Assembly (NCBI GenBank): GCA_002380675.1 | Contig: DFWB01000372.1 | Span: 1 to 17,793 of the forward strand | Direction of reading: 5' to 3' | DNA from: Akkermansiaceae bacterium UBA4145 | GTDB lineage: Bacteria; Verrucomicrobiota; Verrucomicrobiia; Verrucomicrobiales; Akkermansiaceae | DNA: 17,793 nt | In this document: piece by piece, positions 1-8,202 of the stretch | Layout of the letters: every line of letters starts with the position of its first letter | How positions within the stretch are numbered: position 1 is the first letter of the stretch | Notes under the pieces: generated by a model | The model's database searches: none | Seen by the model: the letters and a program-made list of their open reading frames with translations, nothing else | What the model was told of the DNA's origin: nothing | Program-made: the position numbers and the translations under genes

Positions 1-417
1 GCGGAACAGAGCCTGTTTGATATACACAAGAGTCGCTTTGAAGAAAATGTTCCCAACCGCCTGGAGGATTTTCTGGGTGCTTGCCCTGAAGAGTATCCCT
101 GTGAATATCGGCAGTTTAGCGTGTATCATGAGGGTGAGCTTATCGCGGTCAGCTTTATGGCGGTGGGAAGCAGGTCGTGCTCCGGTATTTATGCAGCATT
201 TGACCCAGCGTTTTCCCGTCGACGACTGGGGGTGTATACCATGTTGGCTGAGTTGGAATTCGCCAGGGAGCAGGAACTGGATTTCTACTATCTTGGCTAC
301 GCCACAATCGAACCCAGCTGCTATGACTATAAAAAGGAATTTAGGTCATTGGAGTATTATGACTGGGAGGGACGTTGGTTAGGAGGAAGAGATCTGGCGA
401 AAGTGGATCAGGAGTGA
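1..417 (+). CDS. Arginyl/leucyl-tRNA--protein transferase, C-terminal part (5' end outside window)
   Basis: The reading frame is open from base 1 and ends at TGA 415-417, so 138 C-terminal residues are visible and the start lies outside the window. The segment GELIAVSFMAVG, then IYAAFDPAFSRRRLGVYTML, then EFAREQELDFYYLGY and KKEFRSLEYYDWEGRW follow the order of the C-terminal domain of the ATE family. These enzymes move Arg or Leu from aminoacyl-tRNA to the N-terminus of proteins, marking them for ClpS/ClpAP-type degradation. The Cys-rich N-terminal domain that helps separate Ate1 (arginyl) from Bpt (leucyl) enzymes is not in the window, so the amino acid transferred cannot be decided. The gene ends 59 bases before the chosen start of the next gene on the same strand. 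Confidence 0.8.
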   Translation, partial: AEQSLFDIHKSRFEENVPNRLEDFLGACPEEYPCEYRQFSVYHEGELIAVSFMAVGSRSCSGIYAAFDPAFSRRRLGVYTMLAELEFAREQELDFYYLGYATIEPSCYDYKKEFRSLEYYDWEGRWLGGRDLAKVDQE

Positions 418-476
418 CGGCCTCATTGCTGTCTGTGGGTTGCATTTCTCAAGGAATTCATTTACCTCCTAAACCG

Positions 477-2117
477 ATGGAGAAATTGAATCGAAGGACA
501 CTGCTGCGAGATTCATCCTTGGCAAGTGCTTCCCTCCTCCTGCCTCAGAAGGCTCATGGGCGTCGGGAGCCAAAGTCAGTCAGAACCATCTCTATTTTTC
601 ATACTACGGACCTTCATGGTCATATTCGTCCAACCCAGACTTATGGAGGAATAGCGAATGTGGGTGGGCTTGCCCGGTGTGCGGCGCAGATCAGAAAATG
701 GCGAAAGAGTAATCCTCATTCCCTCCTTGTTGACGTAGGAGACGTGTATCAGGGAACTGCAGTGGGATGGATGACTCGGGGGCGTCTCATGATCGATCTT
801 TTCAATAAACTGCAATATGACGCATGGGTTCTGGGGAATCATGAGTTCGATTGGGGCCCCGAGGTTGTGCTTGATGCTGTAAGCCGTTCAACTATGCCAG
901 TTCTGACCGGAAACCTTAAAATCGAAGGTAAGCAGGCAGGCACTCTGGACGACCCGGCTCACCCATTGTCTCGGATTGCTCCTCATATGGTAAAGACGGT
1001 TGGCGGTTTTCGAATTGGATTGATCGGGCTGACAACCCCGGGCCTTCCGTACTGGTTGCGTCCGGAGCTATTGCTGGGATATGAGGCTACGGATCCGGTT
1101 ACGACCCTGCGTGCGAGTCTTAGATATCTCCGGGAGGAAGCCAAGGTAGACGCAGTAGTCGTTTGCGGCCACATGGGACTAAGGGAAGTCGATGACTTCG
1201 CCAATCCTGTCCGAGCGTTGCTTGAATTAGAGGGTGGGCCTGACGTTTACCTTGCGGGACATACTCATCGAGATCATCAAAGTCAGTTTGAAAATAAGAC
1301 GCTCTACACGCAGGCGGATTACTTTGGTATCCATTGTGGTAGGGTAGATCTTTCTTTTGACATGGAGAGTCGACGGATAGTCGAGAAGAGAGCGCAGTCG
1401 ATCCTGATGGATGAGCGGATCCCAGAGGATCCTCTCGTGCTAGAGGCGGCTTCTGAGGATTTGAAAGACGCAGATGGATATCTTTCGGGTGAGATTGGAG
1501 AGCTGAAAGTTGGACTATCCGGCAAACGAGAGAGTCCAGGTATGCCAAGCTCGCTGCAGGCTCTTATTTCATCCGCTGCGATTCATGCGGCTAGAAAAGA
1601 AGGGATTCAGGCTGACGGTGTTTTTCATGGAACTTTTGGAGGAGGAAACTTGCAGCCCGGTAAGAAGACAATCGCGGATGCCTGGGAAATCCTGCCCTAT
1701 GATAATCGCCTTCTCGTTTTGAATCTCAACCGGGAGGAGTTGGTAGGGGTGATTAATGAGTCAATGGAAGCAGGTGGTGACCGGGCCCTTTTTGGGTTTG
1801 AGGTCAAACTGGCTAAAGCGGAGGCCCCCAAGGGAGAAACAGGGAGAAGAAGGTTTGTTCGCGGTCTGAGATCGCTGGGAGAGTCTGCTCCTCCGTCGCC
1901 GGATCACCGTTACTCCATCGTATTCAATTCGTATGATGCCCAATCAGGGGGAAAGAAACTCATGCGCTTACGGGCTCTTGCCCAGAATCCTGAATGTAGG
2001 CCCAAACTCCTCCAGCCCAATAGCCGTCAGGCGCTGGTTGACTTCTTTGCGGACCTTGGCTCGGTCACCGCAGAAGCGATTGCTCCGCGTCGGGTATCAC
2101 CGGAAGATGAAGAGTAG
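477..2117 (+). CDS. Exported UshA-like 5'-nucleotidase / metallophosphoesterase
   Basis: This 546-residue protein has the two-domain layout of bacterial 5'-nucleotidases, which remove phosphate from nucleotides or related esters outside the cytoplasm. The N-terminal calcineurin-like domain shows the metal ligands in order: TTDLHGH (D45, H47), GD at 88-89, GNHEFD (N121, H122), CGHMG (H232) and AGHTHRD (H262, H264). The C-terminal 5'-nucleotidase domain shows GTFGGGNLQPG, then DAWEILPYDNRL, and later VFNSYDAQSGGKK. The first 28 residues contain NRRTLL followed by a Ser/Ala/Leu-rich stretch, resembling a twin-arginine signal peptide. I chose ATG 477 because it puts this signal at the N-terminus. 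The frame stays open upstream to ATG 375, but that would overlap the preceding gene and bury the signal. No clear ribosome site precedes ATG 477. The substrate is not known. Confidence 0.88.
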   Translation: MEKLNRRTLLRDSSLASASLLLPQKAHGRREPKSVRTISIFHTTDLHGHIRPTQTYGGIANVGGLARCAAQIRKWRKSNPHSLLVDVGDVYQGTAVGWMTRGRLMIDLFNKLQYDAWVLGNHEFDWGPEVVLDAVSRSTMPVLTGNLKIEGKQAGTLDDPAHPLSRIAPHMVKTVGGFRIGLIGLTTPGLPYWLRPELLLGYEATDPVTTLRASLRYLREEAKVDAVVVCGHMGLREVDDFANPVRALLELEGGPDVYLAGHTHRDHQSQFENKTLYTQADYFGIHCGRVDLSFDMESRRIVEKRAQSILMDERIPEDPLVLEAASEDLKDADGYLSGEIGELKVGLSGKRESPGMPSSLQALISSAAIHAARKEGIQADGVFHGTFGGGNLQPGKKTIADAWEILPYDNRLLVLNLNREELVGVINESMEAGGDRALFGFEVKLAKAEAPKGETGRRRFVRGLRSLGESAPPSPDHRYSIVFNSYDAQSGGKKLMRLRALAQNPECRPKLLQPNSRQALVDFFADLGSVTAEAIAPRRVSPEDEE

Positions 2118-2131
2118 TATGTTGCGTGGCC

Positions 2132-3181
2132 CTAAAGCGCAGTTGCTGCAGAGCGAAGAAGTTTTTCGGTAGTTCCCCAGTCGATACAGCTGTCTGTGAT
2201 CGACTGGCCGTAGGTCAGATCTCCAAGTGGTCTGGGAAACGACTGATTTCCGGCCAGTAAATTGCTTTCAAGCATAACCCCAGCTATCCCCGTGTTGCCC
2301 TCGGCCCTCTGACGAACAATATCTTCAAAAACACCCGGCATTTTTTGGTAATCCTTTGCGCAGTTGGCGTGGGAAGCATCGATCAGCAGGGAGGGGTGAA
2401 AGCCGGACTGCTCAATATTCTTCAGGGCTGATCGAACACTGCTCTGATGGTAGTTGGGGCCGTTTTCACCACCGCGAAGGATAACATGACAGTCGGGGTT
2501 GCCTGAGGTTGAAACGGCGGAAGCGATACCCTCTTCGGAAACGCCCAGGAAGGTTTGTGGCTTGGTCGCTGCGCCGATGGCATTGATGGCGGCATTAAGG
2601 TCGCCGCTGATCGTATTCTTGAATCCGATTGGCATGGAGAGGCCCGAAGCCATCTGGCGGTGCGTTTGGCTCTCACTGGTTCTTGCCCCGATTGCCGACC
2701 AACTGATCAGGTCGGCAATGTATTGAGGAGTGATTGGATCCAGGAGCTCAGTCGCCGTTGGAATTTCGAGAGAAATCACCTCATGCAGGAACTCACGGGC
2801 GATTGTGAGCCCTCGCGGGATGTTATCTGTTCCGTCGAGGTCCGGGTCCATGATCAGGCCCTTCCAGCCAATTGTGGTGCGTGGCTTTTCGAAGTAGACC
2901 CTCATGACGAGGTAGAGGTGCTCTCTTAGCTCGTGTGCCAATGCGCGAAATCGTTCAGCATATTCGAGCCCAGCCTGAGTGTCATGAATAGAGCACGGGC
3001 CCGCGATAACAAGAAGGCGCTGATCTCGTCCGCCGAGAATATCTCGAATGGTCTTCCGGCTTTGCGCGACGAAGATTGCCTGCTGCTCATCACGGGGGAT
3101 CTCTGACAAGACTAAAGCTGGTGACGGCAGTGGAATGTTCCGGACGACGTGAAGATCAGCGACTTGTGGATTCGGGTTCAT
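2132..3181 (-). CDS. aroG: 3-deoxy-7-phosphoheptulonate (DAHP) synthase, type I
   Basis: The 349-residue protein condenses phosphoenolpyruvate with erythrose 4-phosphate, the first step of the shikimate pathway to Phe, Tyr and Trp. It is of the AroF/AroG/AroH class. All four metal ligands are recognisable: C63 in AGPCSIHD, H271 in DASHAN, E305 in MLESNL and D330 in YGQSITDS. The PEP/E4P site motifs RVYFEKPRTTIGWKG (94-108), GARTSESQTHRQ and GPNYH are intact. The N-terminal extension before about residue 45, where the feedback regulation region of this class lies, is present. I cannot tell which aromatic amino acid inhibits it, so the symbol is used for the class. It converges on the nucleotidase gene with a 14-base gap and is divergent from the M42 peptidase gene across 180 bases. 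Confidence 0.93.
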   Translation of the reverse strand: MNPNPQVADLHVVRNIPLPSPALVLSEIPRDEQQAIFVAQSRKTIRDILGGRDQRLLVIAGPCSIHDTQAGLEYAERFRALAHELREHLYLVMRVYFEKPRTTIGWKGLIMDPDLDGTDNIPRGLTIAREFLHEVISLEIPTATELLDPITPQYIADLISWSAIGARTSESQTHRQMASGLSMPIGFKNTISGDLNAAINAIGAATKPQTFLGVSEEGIASAVSTSGNPDCHVILRGGENGPNYHQSSVRSALKNIEQSGFHPSLLIDASHANCAKDYQKMPGVFEDIVRQRAEGNTGIAGVMLESNLLAGNQSFPRPLGDLTYGQSITDSCIDWGTTEKLLRSAATAL

Positions 3182-3361
3182 GTAGCAGAGAATACGTCGA
3201 GATATGAGGCGTGGAATTGTCCGCTACCCCCGAGGGAAAAGAGACTCAGCGAACCCGCAAGTCCACGAAAAAAAGAGGAAAGAGAGGGGGAATCCCAAAG
3301 TCTGTTCCGGAGTAAATCACTTTTCCCTTCCGTGCCAAGGACGGCCTTCTACTCTCCGGTC
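3182..3361. promoter_or_regulatory. Divergent intergenic region between DAHP synthase and M42 peptidase genes
   Basis: This 180-base gap separates two outward-facing genes and should hold both promoters. I see a purine-rich stretch around 3269-3297 with a run of seven A, but no convincing -35/-10 pair, operator or leader peptide on either strand. The role is inferred from position only. Confidence 0.35.
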
Positions 3362-4438
3362 ATGCCGACAAATTCTGAGACACTGCTTAGACAGTTTACT
3401 GAAGCCCACGGGCCATCTGGATTTGAGAGTGAAGTTCGCGCCTTGTTCGTTGAGGAGCTTGAAGGATTGGGCCAGTTTTCGGCTGACCGGACGGGTTCTG
3501 TGGTATGTGACATGGGAGGAGAAGGCCCTCGAGTCTTACTGGAGGCTCATATGGACGAAGTGGGGTTCCGGGTGCAATCGATTACTTCTGGAGGGTTTCT
3601 CAGGATGATTGCGGTAGGAGGTTGGTGGCCCCATGTCGTGCTGGCACAACAGTTGGTGGTTAAAACAAAAAGTGGTGAAAAAATCGTGGGGATTGTGGGA
3701 TCGAAGCCTCCGCATTTTCTTCCCCAGGCTGAACGAGGAAAGGTAATGCCACTCGAAAGCATGTTTGTTGATATTGGAGCGACCTCGAAAAAAGAGGTTG
3801 AGGAAATGGGCATACAGCTTGGAGACCCCATCGCCCCGAGGACGAACTTTGAGCCTATGGGTCGCAAGGGACGCTATGTTGCCAAGGCCTTTGATAATCG
3901 GGTCGGTATGTCTGCAGTGGTAGAGGCTGGTCAGCAATTAGCAGTAGAGGAAAGAGTCAACCAAGTGCTGCTTGCTGGGAGCGTTCAGGAAGAACTGGGC
4001 TTGCGAGGGGCGAAAACTCTGGCCCGACACGCCAAGCCTGATGTTGCGATCATTCTGGAGGGAACGCCTGCCGACGATACCCCCGGATTTAAGTCGGATG
4101 AATCGCAAGCATCCGTAGAAGCCGGAGTGCAGATTAGAATGCATGATCCGACTGCGATTATGAATCCCAGACTGGCCGATCTTGCGATTACAACTGCCCG
4201 GGAGGAAAATATTCCATTTCAGCGCGCTGTCCGGCGAGGTGGGGGAACGGACGCAGGTGAAATGCATCTGTCCGGAGAGGGGGTGCCCTGTGTAGTTCTG
4301 GGAGTCCCAGCACGCTACATCCATTCACATAACAGCATCATCGATATCGCTGACTACAGGGCCATGGTCAACCTGAGTGTGGCCCTTGTTAGGCGATTGA
4401 GCTCTACGGCAGTTTCTGACCTCGTCAAATATCTCTAG
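3362..4438 (+). CDS. M42 family metallopeptidase (glutamyl aminopeptidase / endoglucanase M family)
   Basis: The 358-residue product is a cytosolic di-metal aminopeptidase of the M42 (TET/FrvX/YsdC) family, which trims peptides in large oligomers. Visible motifs in order are LEAHMDEVGF (H63, D65), AFDNRVG (bridging D178), QEELGLRGA (catalytic E210, metal ligand E211), EGTPADDTPG (E233 at the position that is often Asp), GGGTDAG and GVPARYIHSH (H321). The insert between about 75 and 170 matches the family's dimerisation domain in position. I chose ATG 3362 because the family similarity starts there. The open frame continues back to 3149, inside the DAHP synthase gene, with a Lys/Arg/Ser-rich translation that looks non-coding. 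No ribosome site is seen. The gene ends 49 bases before lgt and may be cotranscribed with it. Confidence 0.9.
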   Translation: MPTNSETLLRQFTEAHGPSGFESEVRALFVEELEGLGQFSADRTGSVVCDMGGEGPRVLLEAHMDEVGFRVQSITSGGFLRMIAVGGWWPHVVLAQQLVVKTKSGEKIVGIVGSKPPHFLPQAERGKVMPLESMFVDIGATSKKEVEEMGIQLGDPIAPRTNFEPMGRKGRYVAKAFDNRVGMSAVVEAGQQLAVEERVNQVLLAGSVQEELGLRGAKTLARHAKPDVAIILEGTPADDTPGFKSDESQASVEAGVQIRMHDPTAIMNPRLADLAITTAREENIPFQRAVRRGGGTDAGEMHLSGEGVPCVVLGVPARYIHSHNSIIDIADYRAMVNLSVALVRRLSSTAVSDLVKYL

Positions 4439-4487
4439 TGCAGACAATCCAAGCGCGTATGGAATTCCAATTGTTTCTTGTCACTTC

Positions 4488-5534
4488 ATGAGCTTTCCGG
4501 GAGGCATGGAAACGCTGGGGGCCTGGATGCACAATCTCAAGCCTGAGCTGTTTGAGATTTCAGATAAGTTCGCTCTACGGTGGTACGGTCTGGCTTATCT
4601 GATGGGATTTGTTGCAGGCTATTTTGGGTTGCGATGGCTTGCTCAAAAGAAGCTCTGGGTGGTGGGTCCTGAAAAAGTAGCTGATTTCATCGCTTATGCG
4701 GCCCTCTTTGGAGTCTTTCTTGGAGGGCGCCTTGGATATGTCGCCTTTTACATGATTCCCGAAAGCGGGTTTGAATACGTGTTGGAAAACCCCCTCGTGA
4801 TTCTGCAGGTCTGGAAAGGAGGAATGTCCAGTCATGGAGGCATTCTGGGCCTTACCATCTTCACCTATTTCTATGCCCGTCGTGCTAAATGCTCATGGAC
4901 TGGAGTGGGTGACGGTCTTGTGATTTTTGCTCCTCTTGGAATCTTTTTTGGCCGCCTTGCGAACTTTATAAATGGGGAGCTTTATGGAAGGGTAACGAGT
5001 GCAGTGGTCGGGATGAAATTCCCGAAGGAACTTCTTGGGCGAGAAGAGGATTTTCACGCCGCGATGAAAGATGCGGTCGAGGTTGATCCCGAAAAACTTG
5101 ACGGTCTCTGGGATCGCTACCTCTCAAGCCCGTCGACTGGACAGGGGCAACTTCTGGAGGGAGTTCTTGAAGCCGGACGGGCGGACCCGGCGATTATTGA
5201 TGCCATTTCGGGCTACGTGCAAGTTCGTCACCCATCCCAACTTTATCAGGCCCTACTTGAGGGATTTTCGCTCTTTGCCATCCTGCTTCTCCTCCGGCTG
5301 CGACTTCCCCAAATTGGTCATGGAGTGATTACGGGGGGGTTCTTTATTCTATATGCCACCTTCCGAATCATTGCGGAGCAATTCCGCGAGCCAGATTCAG
5401 CTTGGGTGATTCAGGATATACTGACGAAGGGCCAATTTTACTCCATTTTCATGTATGTGATGGGAGTCGCTTTTCTCGTGGCGGGCTTGAAAGGGAAAAC
5501 GGGATCCTTGGCGAGCCAAGTCTCTGCCACTTGA
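4488..5534 (+). CDS. lgt: Phosphatidylglycerol--prolipoprotein diacylglyceryl transferase
   Basis: Lgt adds diacylglycerol to the lipobox cysteine of prolipoproteins in the inner membrane, the first step of lipoprotein maturation. The 348-residue protein is a multi-pass membrane protein with the motifs RWYGLAY (31-37), GGRLGYV (79-85), SHGGILG (H116), GRLANFINGELYGR (155-168), RHPSQLYQALLEG (247-259) and TFRIIAEQFREPD (291-303), covering the expected catalytic His and Arg positions. About 78 residues lie between the last Arg of the GELYGR motif and RHPSQ, while E. coli Lgt has roughly 20. The extra segment is charged and hydrophilic. ATG 4488 is the first start in the frame after the previous gene; ATG 4506 or 4527 are alternatives. 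Lgt clients nearby are the LysM lipoprotein (convergent, 14-base gap) and the lipoprotein at 16018. Confidence 0.93.
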   Translation: MSFPGGMETLGAWMHNLKPELFEISDKFALRWYGLAYLMGFVAGYFGLRWLAQKKLWVVGPEKVADFIAYAALFGVFLGGRLGYVAFYMIPESGFEYVLENPLVILQVWKGGMSSHGGILGLTIFTYFYARRAKCSWTGVGDGLVIFAPLGIFFGRLANFINGELYGRVTSAVVGMKFPKELLGREEDFHAAMKDAVEVDPEKLDGLWDRYLSSPSTGQGQLLEGVLEAGRADPAIIDAISGYVQVRHPSQLYQALLEGFSLFAILLLLRLRLPQIGHGVITGGFFILYATFRIIAEQFREPDSAWVIQDILTKGQFYSIFMYVMGVAFLVAGLKGKTGSLASQVSAT

Positions 5535-5548
5535 TCGAGAACTGGTAA

Positions 5549-6112
5549 TTATTGAGGAATCCTCAGACGTTGGCCGATTTTGATCAGGGTGCCGCTAAGC
5601 CCATTGGCTCGTTGGATGGCTCCCACGGAAGTGCCGTAGCGGCGGCCGAGAGAATAGAGGGTGTCGCCCTTGACTACAGTATGGCGGGTTGCCGGTTTTG
5701 GTTTTGCGACTGGCTTGGGAGTGGCAGGCTTGGGCCGCTGGGGGCTGGGTGCCGCCACTGGGGGTTTTGATTCGATCTTTTGCCTCGAGGCTACTACTGG
5801 GCGAGGCTTTGTTACGGGCTTATTCGGCCGAGGTGAGACTGGAGAGGATGGCTTAGCTTTTTCCCGGCTGGAAGTGTTGCTAACAAGCACTTGCCGAGCC
5901 CAATTCCGCTGTCGTGCGGGTTTGTCAGCCCAGGCTTCGATGTAGTTGCCGTTCTGATCGAAAGGGCCATATCCGGGATTATACGAGGCACTGGAAGGCA
6001 GCGGAGGCGCCTTGCCTTCCTTGCCGGATCCGCCACATCCGTTGAGGAGCACAGCAATGGATAGAGCGATAAACAGAACTAAAGGTCTACGAGCGGATAA
6101 GAGGCGCTTCAT
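5549..6112 (-). CDS. LysM-domain lipoprotein
   Basis: The 187-residue protein starts with a type II signal peptide: MKRLLSARR, a hydrophobic stretch 11-23 and the lipobox LLNGC with C26. It is therefore predicted to be a lipid-anchored envelope protein. The middle (about 85-143) is a low-complexity Pro/Lys/Ala linker with repeated KPxxKP-type units. The last 44 residues form one LysM domain (HTVVKGDTLYSLGRRYGTS, then GAIQRANGL, then IKIGQRLRIPQ), which binds peptidoglycan N-acetylglucosamine. A segment around 46-62 (NPGYGPFDQNGNYIEAW) is aromatic and is not a domain I recognise. The likely role is to hold or organise the cell wall; no enzyme domain is present. The gene lies 70 bases downstream of argH on the same strand. 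Confidence 0.85.
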   Translation of the reverse strand: MKRLLSARRPLVLFIALSIAVLLNGCGGSGKEGKAPPLPSSASYNPGYGPFDQNGNYIEAWADKPARQRNWARQVLVSNTSSREKAKPSSPVSPRPNKPVTKPRPVVASRQKIESKPPVAAPSPQRPKPATPKPVAKPKPATRHTVVKGDTLYSLGRRYGTSVGAIQRANGLSGTLIKIGQRLRIPQ

Positions 6113-6182
6113 CTGTTAAGAGGGTAGAAAGAAATTGGGGGTGGGGAAGTTATCGCGAGTGATGACCGGTTCTGGAATTGCC

Positions 6183-7538
6183 TTAAGCGAGCTCTGTCTT
6201 CCACCGTTGGATCTCACCAATGACGTTTTCAAACGAGGGAGATCCCGGGTTAGAGCGTGCTCTCAGCGCTCCTTCCAGATTGAAAACGGCCCCAGTATCG
6301 TTTCCGAACTTGTCAGAAATAAGACTGAGATCCAGGGCATCCAGTGTGGTGTCTTTCTCCTCTGCGTAGGCCACTGCTTTACCCACGAGTTCATGTGCAT
6401 CACGAAATGGAACGCCTTTTCTGACAAGGTAGTCGGCAAGATCAGTGGCGAGAAGTAATGGGTCTTGGGCCGCTTTGCGGCAGTTCTCGATATTCAGATC
6501 CATCGAGGAAATCATCTCAGCGTTGACCTCGAGGGCCAGAGTGAGGGTCTCCACTGAGTCAAAGAGAGGCTCCTTATCCTCCTGCAGGTCCCGGTTGTAA
6601 GTGAGGGGTAAGCCTTTCAGTGCGGTAAGAAGAGCGACAAGGTTGCCTATCAGTCGGCCGGTTTTTCCGCGAGTGAGTTCGCAAACATCTGGATTCTTTT
6701 TCTGAGGCATCAGAGATGATCCAGTGGTGTGTCTGTCGCTCAGCGTGGCAAATCCGAATTCCGCGCTGCACCATAGAATAAGGTCCTCGCTGAGGCGTGA
6801 GAGGTGAGCCCCGAGGAGAGAGAGAATAAAGAGAAGTTCTGCAATGTAATCTCGATCTGCGATGGCATCCATCGAATTGGTGGATACTCCGTCAAATCCC
6901 AGTTCCTGAGCGATGGCGCTGCGATCGAGGTTAATGGTTGAGCCAGCTAAGGCCCCAGATCCGAGAGGGCAAATGTTAAGGCGCTTTCGGCAGTCCGAGA
7001 GACGCTGCTTATCCCTTTCCAGCATCTCTACGTAGGCAAGGAGGTGATGTCCAGCTGTCACAGGCTGTCCACGCTGCAGATGGGTATAGCCAGGCAGGAT
7101 CGTCGCAGCATGGTTTTCCGCCTGCGCCAAGAGGGCCTTCTGCAGGCCAGCGGTCAATGACAAGATTGAGTCGATGGCGAAGCGGCAGTAGAGTCTTGTA
7201 TCTGTCGCAACCTGATCATTCCGGCTGCGTGCGGTGTGTAATTTGGATCCGGCTGGCCCAATTTTCCGGGTCAGGGCGGCCTCAATATTCATATGGATAT
7301 CCTCGAGTTCACTGGAGAACTCGAACTCGCCTTCTTCAATTTCCCTCTCGATCTCCCGCAACCCGGTTTCAATCTGGCCGAATTCTTCCTCGGTGAGGAG
7401 GCGGGCGTTCATTTGAGCGCGCGCGTGCGCGATGGAGCCCGCTATATCGTGCGGGAAAAGACGCCAATCGTAGGAGACAGACTCTCCATAACGTTGCACC
7501 AGATCGGCAGTTTGCTGTGTGAAGCGTCCCTTCCACAT
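6183..7538 (-). CDS. argH: Argininosuccinate lyase
   Basis: ArgH splits argininosuccinate into arginine and fumarate, the last step of arginine synthesis, as a cytosolic homotetramer. The 451-residue protein shows MWKGRF and FPHDIAGSIAHA at the N-terminus, HTARSRNDQV (101-110), PGYTHLQRGQP (149-159), PLGSGALAGS (191-200), and the family signature GSSLMPQKKNPD (273-284) that carries the catalytic Ser. The length is close to the usual 455-470. I chose ATG 7538 because MWxGRF is the usual N-terminus; the frame is open 36 codons further upstream with a translation unlike the family. No ribosome site precedes the start. The other arginine genes are not in the window. Confidence 0.95.
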   Translation of the reverse strand: MWKGRFTQQTADLVQRYGESVSYDWRLFPHDIAGSIAHARAQMNARLLTEEEFGQIETGLREIEREIEEGEFEFSSELEDIHMNIEAALTRKIGPAGSKLHTARSRNDQVATDTRLYCRFAIDSILSLTAGLQKALLAQAENHAATILPGYTHLQRGQPVTAGHHLLAYVEMLERDKQRLSDCRKRLNICPLGSGALAGSTINLDRSAIAQELGFDGVSTNSMDAIADRDYIAELLFILSLLGAHLSRLSEDLILWCSAEFGFATLSDRHTTGSSLMPQKKNPDVCELTRGKTGRLIGNLVALLTALKGLPLTYNRDLQEDKEPLFDSVETLTLALEVNAEMISSMDLNIENCRKAAQDPLLLATDLADYLVRKGVPFRDAHELVGKAVAYAEEKDTTLDALDLSLISDKFGNDTGAVFNLEGALRARSNPGSPSFENVIGEIQRWKTELA

Positions 7539-7672
7539 GAGCGGAGCTTCTGGTTTAGGATGCAAAGTTGCAAGCCTAGCAGCGAGTATTGCTGCAAATC
7601 TTCCCAGTTTAAGATAAACGCATGACCAGAGGTCAAGTTGCGGCAAAAGCCTGACGTGCCAGAATCGGCGTA

Positions 7673-8107
7673 TTAGACGTCGATGAAGTCAGTGTCACCG
7701 GCCTGTTTCCCGGATGGGTCCTGTTGCGTGCCAGGGGGAATAATTTGAATTCGTTTTTTCAGGTAGGTGCTCAAGCGGTCGCGAATAGCGGCACGGGTCG
7801 GAGCAAAAAGCAGAAGGAATCCAGCAGTGTCGGTGAGAAAACCCGGTGTGAGAAGAACGGCTCCAGCGAGCAGGATCAGTAAGCCATCGAGGGCTTCGCG
7901 ATGAGGTAGCTTTCCTGCCGCGAGGGCATTCCGGAAGCTTGAGAGAGCCTTTGATCCTTGCGTCCTGGTTAGGATCGCGCCGATGAATGCGGTCAGGAGA
8001 ATGATGGCCAGCGTGGCTTCGAATCCGATCTTGCTCCCAATCCGAAGAAGGAGTGATAGCTCCAAGATGGGCACGAGAATAAAGATCGTGAGGAGCTTAA
8101 GGAACAT
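7673..8107 (-). CDS. fxsA: FxsA family membrane protein
   Basis: The 144-residue protein belongs to the FxsA family. In E. coli, extra FxsA relieves the block that the F plasmid PifA protein places on phage T7; its normal role is unknown. Hydrophobic segments lie at about 2-22, 27-46 and 74-105, separated by the TRTQGSKAL loop that is typical of the family, with the LLTPGFLTD motif in the third segment. The C-terminal tail (from about 118) is hydrophilic and probably cytoplasmic. It lies 134 bases upstream of argH and 95 bases downstream of the dehydrogenase gene, both on the same strand. The spacing does not argue for tight coupling. Confidence 0.85.
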   Translation of the reverse strand: MFLKLLTIFILVPILELSLLLRIGSKIGFEATLAIILLTAFIGAILTRTQGSKALSSFRNALAAGKLPHREALDGLLILLAGAVLLTPGFLTDTAGFLLLFAPTRAAIRDRLSTYLKKRIQIIPPGTQQDPSGKQAGDTDFIDV

Positions 8108-8202
8108 GACGTTTATCCGAACGCAGTGTAGCTGGGTCTGGGCAGTTGGTCAAATTTGGCTAGGCGTGATTCGACCGTGTGGGATCGTCACGTTATCGGC
8201 TT

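Noticed and set aside
375..476. Upstream extension of the 5'-nucleotidase
   Set aside because: It overlaps the end of the transferase gene and would place 34 unrelated residues before a signal peptide.
3149..3361. Upstream extension of the M42 peptidase into the DAHP synthase gene
   Set aside because: The translation is low-complexity Lys/Arg/Ser-rich, matches nothing in the family, and would remove the divergent promoter region.
7623..7635. TGACC-AGA-GGTCA inverted repeat upstream of argH
   Set aside because: The half sites are only five bases, it has no partner copy, and it does not match an ArgR box; it may be chance. A TTGACC on the minus strand here lacks a -10 at the right distance.
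7539..7646. 36-codon upstream extension of argH
   Set aside because: The MWxGRF motif at 7538 is the usual N-terminus of argininosuccinate lyase.
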